From Rhodospirillaceae bacterium (GTDB lineage Bacteria > Pseudomonadota > Alphaproteobacteria > Rhodospirillales > Magnetovibrionaceae), in assembly GCA_029883045.1 (NCBI GenBank), contig JAOUJU010000064.1, forward strand, positions 1-8,799: a stretch of 8,799 nucleotides of DNA. The letters are read 5' to 3'. Under the pieces are notes generated by a model. The model did not search any database, was not told the DNA's origin, and saw nothing but the letters and a program-made list of their open reading frames with translations. A program made the translations under genes and the position numbers. Positions 1-6,634 of the stretch are shown one piece after another. Position 1 is the stretch's first letter; each line of letters starts with the position of its first letter.

Positions 1-1509
1 TTATTGCGCCAGCTTTAACAAACCGTCCAAATCAAGGTGCTGTTCAAGGTGGGCGGCAAGACCGTCTAGCGCTTTTTCCACTTTTTCAATGTGGCTGGTT
101 CCTTTTTTGCGTTTTGGTGCAAACCCGGCAAGAAATGAATGTCTGAAACCATCATCTTGGAAAAGCCCGTGCATGTAGGTTCCAAATACTAACCCCGTGG
201 AAGAAACCGCCCCCTCAGCCCGCCCATCGGCAAGGCTAAACCACGGGCGCTGGCGGTCGGGCCCTTCGCTAAGGCCTAAATGCATTTCATAACCAACAAC
301 GTTTTCTGCTGTGTGAATTTCGGTTCCCGAAACCTGCTCAAGGGTTTTATCCCCGGTTAAAATGCTTTCGATGTCTAATAATTCAAGTCCCGGTTCTTCA
401 TCGGCAGTTGGGTTTTCACAGCCATCAGGGTCAACCACCCGTTCACCCAACATTTGATAACCACCGCAAAGACCAATTATGCGCCCGCCCCGCCGATGAA
501 ATGCCTTTAAATCAACATCCCACCCTTGTGCTTTAAGATAGCGCAAATCTGATATGACCGATTTAGATCCCGGAATAATTGCAACATCTACATCAACCGG
601 CAAAACATCACCGCTATCAAGCATTATGACCTCAACATCGTTTTCGTTCATCAGTGGGTCAAGATCATCAAAATTAGCAATCCGTGGCAATTTGAACACT
701 GCAATTTTTATCGCGGTTTTTTTGCCTGTCCCAGTTTCGACCCAGCGTTGCAAAGATGCACTATCTTCTTTTGGTAGCACGCGTGCACCATCAAACCAAG
801 GAACCGTGCCAAATGTGGGCCAGCCCGTACGGGTTTCTATTTCTTTTATAGCATCAGCAAAAAGCAATATGTCGCCACGAAATTTATTGATTATAAATCC
901 TTTTATTTGTTCACGTTCGCCCGGTTCAAGCACCGCATGGGTGCCGACAATTTGCGCGATTACCCCGCCTTTTTCCACATCACCCACCAATATAACCGCA
1001 ACGTCGCCAGCACGGGCAAACCCCATGTTGGCAATATCACCAATGCGTAGGTTAATTTCTGCTGGGCTACCCGCACCTTCGACCACTATTAGGTCGGTAT
1101 CATTTTTTAATTGTGAAAAACTTTCCAAAACTGTCGGCAACAATTTATTTTTAAGATTGCGAAAATCTTTTGATTTAATGCGCCCTTCGACCCGGCCCTG
1201 CACAACAAGTTGCGCCCCGCTATCGCCTTCGGGTTTTAGCAACACCGGATTCATATGAATTGTTGGCTCAACCCGGCAAGCGCGGGCTTGTAATGCTTGG
1301 GCGCGGCCAATTTCGCCACCATCAGATGTTACGGCCGCATTATTTGACATGTTTTGTGATTTGAACGGTTTTACCGATAAGCCACGATTGGTAAATGCCC
1401 GACAGATGCCAGCCACCAATAATGACTTTCCAACATCTGACCCGGTTCCCTGCACCATTATGGTGCGGGCTGTTTTTTTTGTATCCGGATTAGCTTTGGC
1501 GGGAGCCAT
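1..1509 (-). CDS. cobQ: Cobyric acid synthase, glutamine-dependent
   Basis: This enzyme performs the ATP- and glutamine-dependent amidation of side chains b, d, e and g of adenosylcobyrinic acid a,c-diamide, giving adenosylcobyric acid in the cytoplasm. The 502-aa product matches the usual CobQ/CbiP length of about 480-510. An N-terminal dethiobiotin-synthetase-like ATPase domain carries the P-loop GTGSDVGKS at residues 21-29, followed by the family stretch KSQNMSNNAA (50-59). A C-terminal class I glutamine amidotransferase domain has the nucleophile position in GLCGGYQMLG (Cys348) and the conserved His in GTYMHG (His447). The ATG at 1507-1509 places the P-loop at the normal distance from the N-terminus. 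It is preceded by a weak GAGAAA-type ribosome site that overlaps the stop region of the SYLF gene, with 8 nt between the genes, so the two are probably cotranscribed. The TAA stop is the first triplet of the window. Family assignment is firm. Confidence 0.97.
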   Translation of the reverse strand: MAPAKANPDTKKTARTIMVQGTGSDVGKSLLVAGICRAFTNRGLSVKPFKSQNMSNNAAVTSDGGEIGRAQALQARACRVEPTIHMNPVLLKPEGDSGAQLVVQGRVEGRIKSKDFRNLKNKLLPTVLESFSQLKNDTDLIVVEGAGSPAEINLRIGDIANMGFARAGDVAVILVGDVEKGGVIAQIVGTHAVLEPGEREQIKGFIINKFRGDILLFADAIKEIETRTGWPTFGTVPWFDGARVLPKEDSASLQRWVETGTGKKTAIKIAVFKLPRIANFDDLDPLMNENDVEVIMLDSGDVLPVDVDVAIIPGSKSVISDLRYLKAQGWDVDLKAFHRRGGRIIGLCGGYQMLGERVVDPDGCENPTADEEPGLELLDIESILTGDKTLEQVSGTEIHTAENVVGYEMHLGLSEGPDRQRPWFSLADGRAEGAVSSTGLVFGTYMHGLFQDDGFRHSFLAGFAPKRKKGTSHIEKVEKALDGLAAHLEQHLDLDGLLKLAQ

Positions 1510-1517
1510 TTATTTTC

Positions 1518-2237
1518 TCAATTTTGTGTAAGAACACTGCGCAGTTTATCGGCTGCGGGGTTAGATACAGCCGCATCAAGTACAATTTGTGCGGGGGTTA
1601 CTTCGTCACCATAATATGCATTATTAAAATCATTGCGCGTTATCATTACCGCACCTTCTATTGATCCCCCGGCAAAAATACCAACACCACTGGAAAATGC
1701 CATAATGTCGGCACCAACATTAGTTGTGGTTGATGCTTCGACCCCGGTGCTTACGGTACCTATCGTCAAGCCCAGATCGGCGCCCAATTTTCCTTGATTT
1801 TTAACCAGCGATCGAACTGCCTTTTCGGAAAATAACAACAACACAATATCAGATACTTGCCCGCCCACCTGTAAACCAAAACTTCCTGCTGCCATGGTAT
1901 AAAATGCCGGATAACCCCAACGCCCGGAAATATCACGTGCCAGCAAAACCCCGCTACCGCCCTCAGCACCAAACATAAACCCGCCCTTGATTGCGCCCGG
2001 CAATATTACTATTCCCCTGGCATCGGGATAGAGTTTTCGCATTTGCACTAATGGTTTTTCGTTGGAAGACCAAAACTCGGTAAATACCTGTTCTGATTTT
2101 GTAACCAATGTTGCGACTTTTTCTTCTGGGCTAGCAGACGAAAGCGTGGTGCAGCCACTAAGGGGCAGCAACACAAACAGGGAAATAAATACCAACGGTG
2201 CAAACCTTGATAATATGGAAATATTTTTGTGCAACAT
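1518..2237 (-). CDS. SYLF/Ysc84-domain lipoprotein, probable lipid-binding
   Basis: The 239-aa product begins with a basic segment, a hydrophobic core and the lipobox LSGC, with the lipidated Cys at residue 29. The residues after Cys are TT, not Asp, which fits outer-membrane sorting of a periplasmic lipoprotein. The mature part is a SYLF domain: ARGIVILPGAIKGGFMFG (73-90), a Gly-rich core through WGYPAFYTMAAGSFGLQVGGQ (107-127), GADLGLTIG (152-160) and a terminal IFAGGSIEGA (187-196). SYLF proteins bind membrane lipids in eukaryotes. The bacterial members are mostly uncharacterised, so the role here is open. The gene sits between cobO and cobQ on the same strand, 139 bp after cobO and 8 nt before cobQ, although no link of this family to cobalamin is established. 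The ATG at 2235-2237 directly precedes the signal peptide. The best ribosome site upstream is a noncanonical G-run at 2244-2248. Confidence 0.9.
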   Translation of the reverse strand: MLHKNISILSRFAPLVFISLFVLLPLSGCTTLSSASPEEKVATLVTKSEQVFTEFWSSNEKPLVQMRKLYPDARGIVILPGAIKGGFMFGAEGGSGVLLARDISGRWGYPAFYTMAAGSFGLQVGGQVSDIVLLLFSEKAVRSLVKNQGKLGADLGLTIGTVSTGVEASTTTNVGADIMAFSSGVGIFAGGSIEGAVMITRNDFNNAYYGDEVTPAQIVLDAAVSNPAADKLRSVLTQN

Positions 2238-2258
2238 ACATGGCCCCCGGTTTAATTT

Positions 2259-2287
2259 AATATTGTGCAGTTAAATCATCTTAACAA
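2259..2287 (-). promoter_or_regulatory. Possible promoter for the SYLF-cobQ unit
   Basis: On the minus strand TTGTTA (2282-2287) and AATATT (2259-2264) are separated by 17 bp. Each matches the sigma-70 consensus at 4 of 6 positions, and initiation would give a leader of about 15 nt before the SYLF start. The match is weak and the DNA is A/T-rich, so this is only a candidate. If real, SYLF and cobQ need not depend on read-through from cobO. Confidence 0.25.
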
Positions 2288-2317
2288 TGCTGGGCAAAAA
2301 TTAACGAATCTAATAAA

Positions 2318-2347
2318 GCGATTTTGTGATAATACCACTTTTATCGC
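2318..2347 (-). terminator. Possible weak terminator hairpin downstream of cobO
   Basis: Read on the minus strand, GCGAT and ATCGC form an outer 5-bp stem around an A-rich internal loop. An inner GTGG/TCAC stem (one G-T pair) follows, with the loop TATTA. TTTATT comes after the structure, about 30 nt past the cobO stop. The interrupted stem and short T tract make it a weak intrinsic terminator at best, possibly allowing partial read-through into the SYLF gene. Confidence 0.3.
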
Positions 2348-2376
2348 GTGCACAATATTATTACCACTAGCGGGAA

Positions 2377-3000
2377 TTAAAATTCCACCCCAGCCTGTGC
2401 CTTTACCCCGCTTCTGAAGGGGTGCTTAATAAGCGTCATTTCGGTTACCAGATCGGCCGCTTCGACCAATTCTTCAGGCGCATTACGCCCAGTCAGCACA
2501 ACGTGCAGACCAGCGCGCCTTTGCATTAATTCGCCCACAATTGTTTTAGGGTCAAGATGGCCATACCTAAACGCTATATTAATTTCATCACAAATTACCA
2601 AATCGATGCTTTCATCGCTCATCATTTGCATTGTTGCATCCCATGCACCCTGGGCGGCGGCGATGTCTTTTTCTAAATCTTGGCTTTCCCATGAAAAACC
2701 CCGTCCCAGCGCGCGGATTTGGCATAAATCGGAAAAACGCTCTTCCAGTACCGTTCTTTCGCCAGTTTCCCATTCGCCCTTTACAAACTGAACAATTCCC
2801 ACTTTTTGCCCATGGCCCATGGCCCTGAGCGCCAGACCCCAAGCGGCGGTTGATTTGCCCTTACCCTTGCCGGTATGGACAATTATCAGGCCGCGAGCCT
2901 CGGTTTTGCTGGCCATAATTTTATCCCGGGCGGCTTTTTTCTTTTCCATCTTGACCTTGTGTTGGGCGGCGGTTTCGGGCGATGGGTTGATATCGGTCAT
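2377..3000 (-). CDS. cobO: Cob(I)yrinic acid a,c-diamide adenosyltransferase
   Basis: This CobO/BtuR (CobA-type) corrinoid adenosyltransferase transfers the 5'-deoxyadenosyl group of ATP to Co(I) of cobyrinic acid a,c-diamide, the step after cobalt insertion and before CobQ. The 207-aa length is typical. The variant P-loop GKGKGKST is at residues 44-51 and is followed by the family stretches AWGLALRAMGHG (53-64) and VGIVQFVKG (67-75). The Walker-B-like VICDEIN is at 135-141, and the C-terminus IKHPFRSGVKAQAGVEF is the usual CobO ending. A charged Lys-rich N-terminal segment (about 15-33) precedes the nucleotide-binding core. The ATG at 2998-3000 has a good AAGGA site 5 nt upstream. The gene stands first in a minus-strand group with the SYLF gene and cobQ, separated from cobN by the opposite-strand kinase, so it needs its own promoter in the divergent region. 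Confidence 0.97.
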   Translation of the reverse strand: MTDINPSPETAAQHKVKMEKKKAARDKIMASKTEARGLIIVHTGKGKGKSTAAWGLALRAMGHGQKVGIVQFVKGEWETGERTVLEERFSDLCQIRALGRGFSWESQDLEKDIAAAQGAWDATMQMMSDESIDLVICDEINIAFRYGHLDPKTIVGELMQRRAGLHVVLTGRNAPEELVEAADLVTEMTLIKHPFRSGVKAQAGVEF

Positions 3001-3004
3001 GATT

Positions 3005-3010
3005 GTCCTT
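3005..3010 (-). promoter_or_regulatory. Ribosome binding site of cobO
   Basis: Minus-strand AAGGAC, preceded by an A-run, lies about 5 nt before the ATG. It is the clearest Shine-Dalgarno site in the window and supports the chosen cobO start. Confidence 0.75.
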
Positions 3011-3171
3011 TTTTGATCACTTATATTTGTTTGTATTTATAAGGGAATTTACGCGTATTACTTATTTTTTCGGTGCTGAGGCCTGATATACTGGTGTGCT
3101 ATAAAAAATGATCGCCTTAAGCTATCATTTTACAGTTGAATCTAGCCATACAAGAACAAACCTAAGTTATA

Positions 3172-3200
3172 TTGACGCCCATGTTAATAACAAAAATAAT
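3172..3200 (+). promoter_or_regulatory. Probable sigma-70-type promoter of the histidine kinase gene
   Basis: TTGACG (3172-3177) and AATAAT (3195-3200) each match the housekeeping consensus at 5 of 6 positions, with an ideal 17-bp spacer. Initiation near 3207 would give a leader of about 57 nt before the kinase ATG. The hairpin repeat at 3105-3131 lies about 40 bp upstream of the -35 element, where an activator or repressor could bind. Prediction by consensus only. Confidence 0.45.
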
Positions 3201-3263
3201 TAACCCTATTTGTTGTGCTGTTATTTACCCTTTTTATTAAAAAAACTGTTTTAAGAAAAACCC

Positions 3264-4556
3264 ATGGATGAAATCAAAGCGCTTTTGATTAATTGTAAAG
3301 CCGAATGTCGCGATGCGCTGACTAGTGCATTGCGTGATGAAAGCATGACGCTTACGCCCAATTCCATAGATTTTAACGACGATCCATTAGAAGAAATGGT
3401 ATCGGAAGATTATTTTGTATGTCTTGTCCGCAGTTCTGAAAAGCATCGCAGTGACGCGATGGAGCTTTGCTCAGGCGCGCGCGAGGCCGGGCTTAAAATT
3501 CCCATCGTTATTTTAATGGACATGTTCGCACCAGATATTGAGCGCAAATACATTGATGCCGGAGCATTGGCGGCAATGCCGTGGGATGGCACCGAAGAAT
3601 CCATGCTGCGCAACGTTGTGCGTTTGGCCATCAGCCTGCGCAAAACCGAACAAAGCCTGCGCAAAAGTAATAACCGTTTGGTTCAAGACATGGTCACCCT
3701 ACAAGACGAGCGCGAGCGGGCCGAAGAAATTAACGAACAATACATCGCCATGGCCGAGGAACTGTCGATGGCGCATGATGAATTAGAAAAATTAAATCAG
3801 GAAAAAAATAAATTCTTTTCCATTATCGCTCATGATTTAAGAAGCCCATTTACTTCGCTGTTGGGGTATACCAGCCTTATTAACCAGGTTGGCGACGAAT
3901 TAAGCCCGGAAGAAATTAAAACATATGCCGGACACATTCACGATGGGGCAACGCGGGTATTTAAATTATTAGAGAACCTGCTTGAATGGTCACGTATCCA
4001 GATGAACCGCATTGAAACCACCCCAAGCAGCTTCAACGTTAGCGATATTGCCGCGCGCACGCTCGAAGTATTAGAGCCAGTGGCCCATGACAAACAAATT
4101 AAAATTATACTTGAGCAAAATGATGTATCGGTTTTTGCCGATGCTAACCAAGTTGATACCGTAATTCGTAACCTAGTCAACAACGCCATAAAATTTACCG
4201 ATGCCAATGGAATGATAACCGTTACGGCAGATTCAAATAATGATGTTGCGACTATAAACATAATTGATACCGGGCGCGGCATGAGCGATATAATGGCGGC
4301 AAAGCTTTTTAACCTTGCCGAAAATGTAACCACCGCCGGCACCAACGGGGAAAAGGGAACGGGCCTTGGGCTTTTGATGTGCAAAGAACTGGTTGAACGC
4401 AACGGTGGAAAAATAGCCGTAAAAAGCAAAGAAGGTGTTGGTTCAGAGTTTAGCTTCACCTTGCCCATATCAAACCCTGCCGCTAGTGCCGATGACAGCA
4501 ATAATGACACAGGCGATGATGCGGGTGATGTGGGCAATCTGCAAATGCTTGCTTAA
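3264..4556 (+). CDS. Cytoplasmic sensor histidine kinase with degenerate receiver-like N-terminal domain
   Basis: The 430-aa protein has no transmembrane segment or signal peptide. Residues 1 to about 123 follow the alternating pattern of a CheY-like receiver (ALLIN, YFVCLVR, KIPIVILMDM, then a helix ending RLAI), but the acidic pair, phosphoacceptor Asp and conserved Lys are absent at the expected places. It therefore reads as a pseudo-receiver. Residues about 125-182 are a charged, probably coiled-coil linker. The HisKA H-box is FSIIAHDLRSPF with phosphoacceptor His190. The ATPase domain shows an N-box (NLVNNAIKF, 303-311), G1 DTGRGM (335-340) and G2 GTGLGL (365-370), so the kinase should be active. 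A low-complexity Asp/Asn-rich tail (about 405-424) ends the protein. No partner response regulator is in the window. The gene lies between cobN and cobO on the opposite strand. Its ligand and target are unknown, and a link to B12 is only positional. Confidence 0.93.
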   Translation: MDEIKALLINCKAECRDALTSALRDESMTLTPNSIDFNDDPLEEMVSEDYFVCLVRSSEKHRSDAMELCSGAREAGLKIPIVILMDMFAPDIERKYIDAGALAAMPWDGTEESMLRNVVRLAISLRKTEQSLRKSNNRLVQDMVTLQDERERAEEINEQYIAMAEELSMAHDELEKLNQEKNKFFSIIAHDLRSPFTSLLGYTSLINQVGDELSPEEIKTYAGHIHDGATRVFKLLENLLEWSRIQMNRIETTPSSFNVSDIAARTLEVLEPVAHDKQIKIILEQNDVSVFADANQVDTVIRNLVNNAIKFTDANGMITVTADSNNDVATINIIDTGRGMSDIMAAKLFNLAENVTTAGTNGEKGTGLGLLMCKELVERNGGKIAVKSKEGVGSEFSFTLPISNPAASADDSNNDTGDDAGDVGNLQMLA

Positions 4557-4573
4557 AAATTGCAGGAATAAAA

Positions 4574-6634
4574 TTAGCGCGCATTCATAATTTTTTTAAG
4601 CTCGCTTTCGGCAGAATTTAATTTTGTTTTCCATAAACCGCGGTTAATTGCATCAAGTAAACGTTTGCTCATTTCTTCTAAGGCATCTGGGTTATGGGTT
4701 TCAAAAAATTGCCTAACATTGACATCGTCAATATAGGCTTGATAAACCGCATCAAAATGATGGTCCTTGACCGCGTGGGTTGTTGCCGCAAACGATACCA
4801 TATAATCAACTGTCGCTGCCATTTCAAACGCGCCTTTGTAACCATGGCGCATAACGCCCGCTATCCATTTAGGGTTTACGACACGGGCGCGAACTACGCG
4901 CGATATTTCGTCTTCTAAAATGCGTGGTTTTGGCGTTTCCGGGCGCGAATGGTCAACGTGCCAAACAATCGGTTGGGCGCCTGAAAGTGTGCGCACCGCT
5001 GCCGTCATGCCGCCTTCGAATTGGTAATAATCATCAGAATCAAGCAGGTCATGTTCACGGTTATCTTGGTTGTGCACCACCGCTTGCATTGTAGATAAAC
5101 GTTTTTCAAAAATTCCGTGCTGTGCTTCACCTTCGGCACCACCACCGTAGGCATAACCACCCCATGCAACATAAGCCCGCGAAAGGTCATCATCTGTTTC
5201 CCACCCGCCTTCGTCCATTAGTGCTTGCAGACCAGCACCATAGGCACCGGGCATGGAACCAAACACCCTAAACGATGCCCGGCGTTGTGCCTCGGCCTTA
5301 TTCATTCCTGTGGTGATCAATGTTGCCGCGTCTTTTTTTACATTGGCGGCCAAAGGGTTCTCGCTTTCGTCTTCGTCTAACAGGCTAACGCCAATTGCCG
5401 CAGAAGAAAATAAATCCATTAACCCGGGGAAAGCATCGCGAAAAAAACCAGACACCCGCAAAGTCACATCAACCCGTGGGCGGCCTAGCACGCTGGCTGG
5501 CATTATTTCAAAACCCAGAACTCTGCCCGTGGTTCCATCCCATGTGGGCTTTACCCCCATTAACGCCAATGCTTGGGCTATGTCGTCGCCGCCGGTTCGC
5601 ATGCACGATGTTCCCCAGCACGAAAGCCCCATGGTGGCGGGCCAGTCGCCTGTTTGCTGAAAATGGTTTTCAACCAAAATAGAGGCAGATTTCCAACCCA
5701 ACTCCCATGCGGTTTTAGTTGGCACGCTGCGAATATCGACCGAATAAAAATTGCGCCCGGTGGGCAAAACCTCTGGCCGACCCCGGGTTGGTGCGCCCGA
5801 TGGCCCGGGTTTAACAAAACGCCCATCAAGGGCAGCTATTATGCCTTCGATTTCTTTTTGTCCGGAAATTTCCACCACCGGGCGAATATGGTTTTTAATT
5901 TCAGCCAATACCGATGTTGTGTTTTGCCAGCTTGCCAGCGGTTTTATTTTTTCGGCCACCAAATCAAGGGCTAACAGTTCCAACCGTTCAACCGTATCAC
6001 CATTTGTGCGCCAATTGCTTTTGCTTACATCAATTAATATTTCAGGCTTTGTTCCTTGCCAGTTTTCGCCCATGTCGCAATTTAACGGATCAAAGCCAGT
6101 CAACCCCATATCAATTACAAGGACTTTTAAAATACTTTGTTCATGCACCCCAGGGCCGCGCGGCACCCGAACTAGGGCTACTATTAATGCGTCAAGCTGC
6201 GTGCCGGTTGGGCTTTGCCCAAATATGTGCAAGCCATCGCGAATTTGCATTTCTTTTAATTCGCATAAATACGAATCAAGTTTTTGCAGATTTGCATTAT
6301 CGTTTTCGCCTTCAACCATTTTGCAATCTTCGGCCAAGCCGGTAACGTGACTTAGTTCCAATATTTCGCGCCTTAATATTTTTGTTCGCCTTGGGTCCGA
6401 CCCTGATGCTTCAAAATATTCATCAACCAATGCTTCCAAATCGCGCAATGGGCCATAGCTTTCGGCCCGGGCCAACGGCGGGGTCAGGTGGTCAATTATT
6501 ACTGCTGCTGTCCGGCGCTTTGCTTGGGTTCCTTCGCCCGGGTCATTTACAATAAATGGATAAATGTTTGGTATGGGGCCAAGGGCAACCTCAGGCAAAC
6601 ATTCAGCAGATAGCGCCAATGCTTTGCCCGGCAA
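4574..6634 (-). CDS. cobN: CobN, C-terminal part (residues 571-1266)
   Basis: The downstream frame continues CobN. The first in-frame start-like codon is a TTG at 6632-6634, which is really an internal Leu of the motif LEWLPGKALALS. The coding frame extends upstream to 6664, and an in-frame stop lies at 6680-6682. There is no Shine-Dalgarno site, so independent translation is unlikely. Motifs, numbered from the TTG: FIVNDPGEGTQAKRR (27-41), HLTPPLARAESYGPLRDLEALVDEY (49-73), PTGRNFYSVD (291-300), MRTGGDDIAQALALMGV (345-361), GRPRVDVTLRVSGFFRDAFPG (384-404) and YVAWGGYAYGGG (488-499). The ending INRGLWKTKLNSAESEL is typical of CobN. The downstream frame shows no decay, which argues for a recent or artefactual break. 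Confidence 0.88.
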   Translation of the reverse strand: MPGKALALSAECLPEVALGPIPNIYPFIVNDPGEGTQAKRRTAAVIIDHLTPPLARAESYGPLRDLEALVDEYFEASGSDPRRTKILRREILELSHVTGLAEDCKMVEGENDNANLQKLDSYLCELKEMQIRDGLHIFGQSPTGTQLDALIVALVRVPRGPGVHEQSILKVLVIDMGLTGFDPLNCDMGENWQGTKPEILIDVSKSNWRTNGDTVERLELLALDLVAEKIKPLASWQNTTSVLAEIKNHIRPVVEISGQKEIEGIIAALDGRFVKPGPSGAPTRGRPEVLPTGRNFYSVDIRSVPTKTAWELGWKSASILVENHFQQTGDWPATMGLSCWGTSCMRTGGDDIAQALALMGVKPTWDGTTGRVLGFEIMPASVLGRPRVDVTLRVSGFFRDAFPGLMDLFSSAAIGVSLLDEDESENPLAANVKKDAATLITTGMNKAEAQRRASFRVFGSMPGAYGAGLQALMDEGGWETDDDLSRAYVAWGGYAYGGGAEGEAQHGIFEKRLSTMQAVVHNQDNREHDLLDSDDYYQFEGGMTAAVRTLSGAQPIVWHVDHSRPETPKPRILEDEISRVVRARVVNPKWIAGVMRHGYKGAFEMAATVDYMVSFAATTHAVKDHHFDAVYQAYIDDVNVRQFFETHNPDALEEMSKRLLDAINRGLWKTKLNSAESELKKIMNAR

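Larger units (their letters stand above)
2258..2360. repeat. Widely spaced perfect 12-bp inverted repeat
   Basis: The arm TAATATTGTGCA at 2258-2269 is exactly repeated in inverted form as TGCACAATATTA at 2349-2360, with 79 bp between the arms. Neither arm extends further. Both lie in the gap between cobO and the SYLF gene, and the cobO-distal arm overlaps a possible -10 element of the SYLF gene. It could be a pair of operator half-sites, a long RNA stem, or chance in A/T-rich DNA. The symmetry is seen directly; any function is inference. Confidence 0.45.
3001..3263. promoter_or_regulatory. Divergent regulatory region between cobO and kinase gene
   Basis: This 263-bp A/T-rich region separates two divergently transcribed genes and must hold promoters for both. 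It contains a hairpin-like inverted repeat, AAAATGAT (3105-3112) with ATCATTTT (3124-3131), around a loop with the palindrome CTTAAG. A smaller pair, CTTATA (3020-3025) and TATAAG (3038-3043), lies just upstream of the cobO ribosome site. I see no B12-box (GCCACTG-type) core on the minus strand, so no cobalamin riboswitch is supported for cobO. No small coding region is convincing here. Confidence 0.5.

Noticed and set aside
554..1258. 234-codon open frame on the plus strand opposite cobQ
   Set aside because: It lies wholly antisense to a firmly identified gene, its translation is low-complexity Ser/Pro/Thr-rich with no recognisable domain, and it is explained by codon bias of cobQ.
2373..2386. 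GGAATT-AA-AATTCC palindrome over the cobO stop codon
   Set aside because: Short, A/T-rich and constrained by the conserved C-terminal codons of CobO. No T tract follows, so no function is supported.
4539..4565. CTGCAA/TTGCAG inverted repeat at the convergent kinase-cobN junction as a terminator
   Set aside because: Only 6 bp of stem with a 15-nt loop, partly inside the kinase coding region, and no T-run follows on either strand.
5751..6350. 199-codon plus-strand open frame opposite cobN, with several neighbours
   Set aside because: It is antisense to conserved CobN sequence. The several overlapping open frames here reflect codon usage on the other strand; none has a ribosome site or family features.
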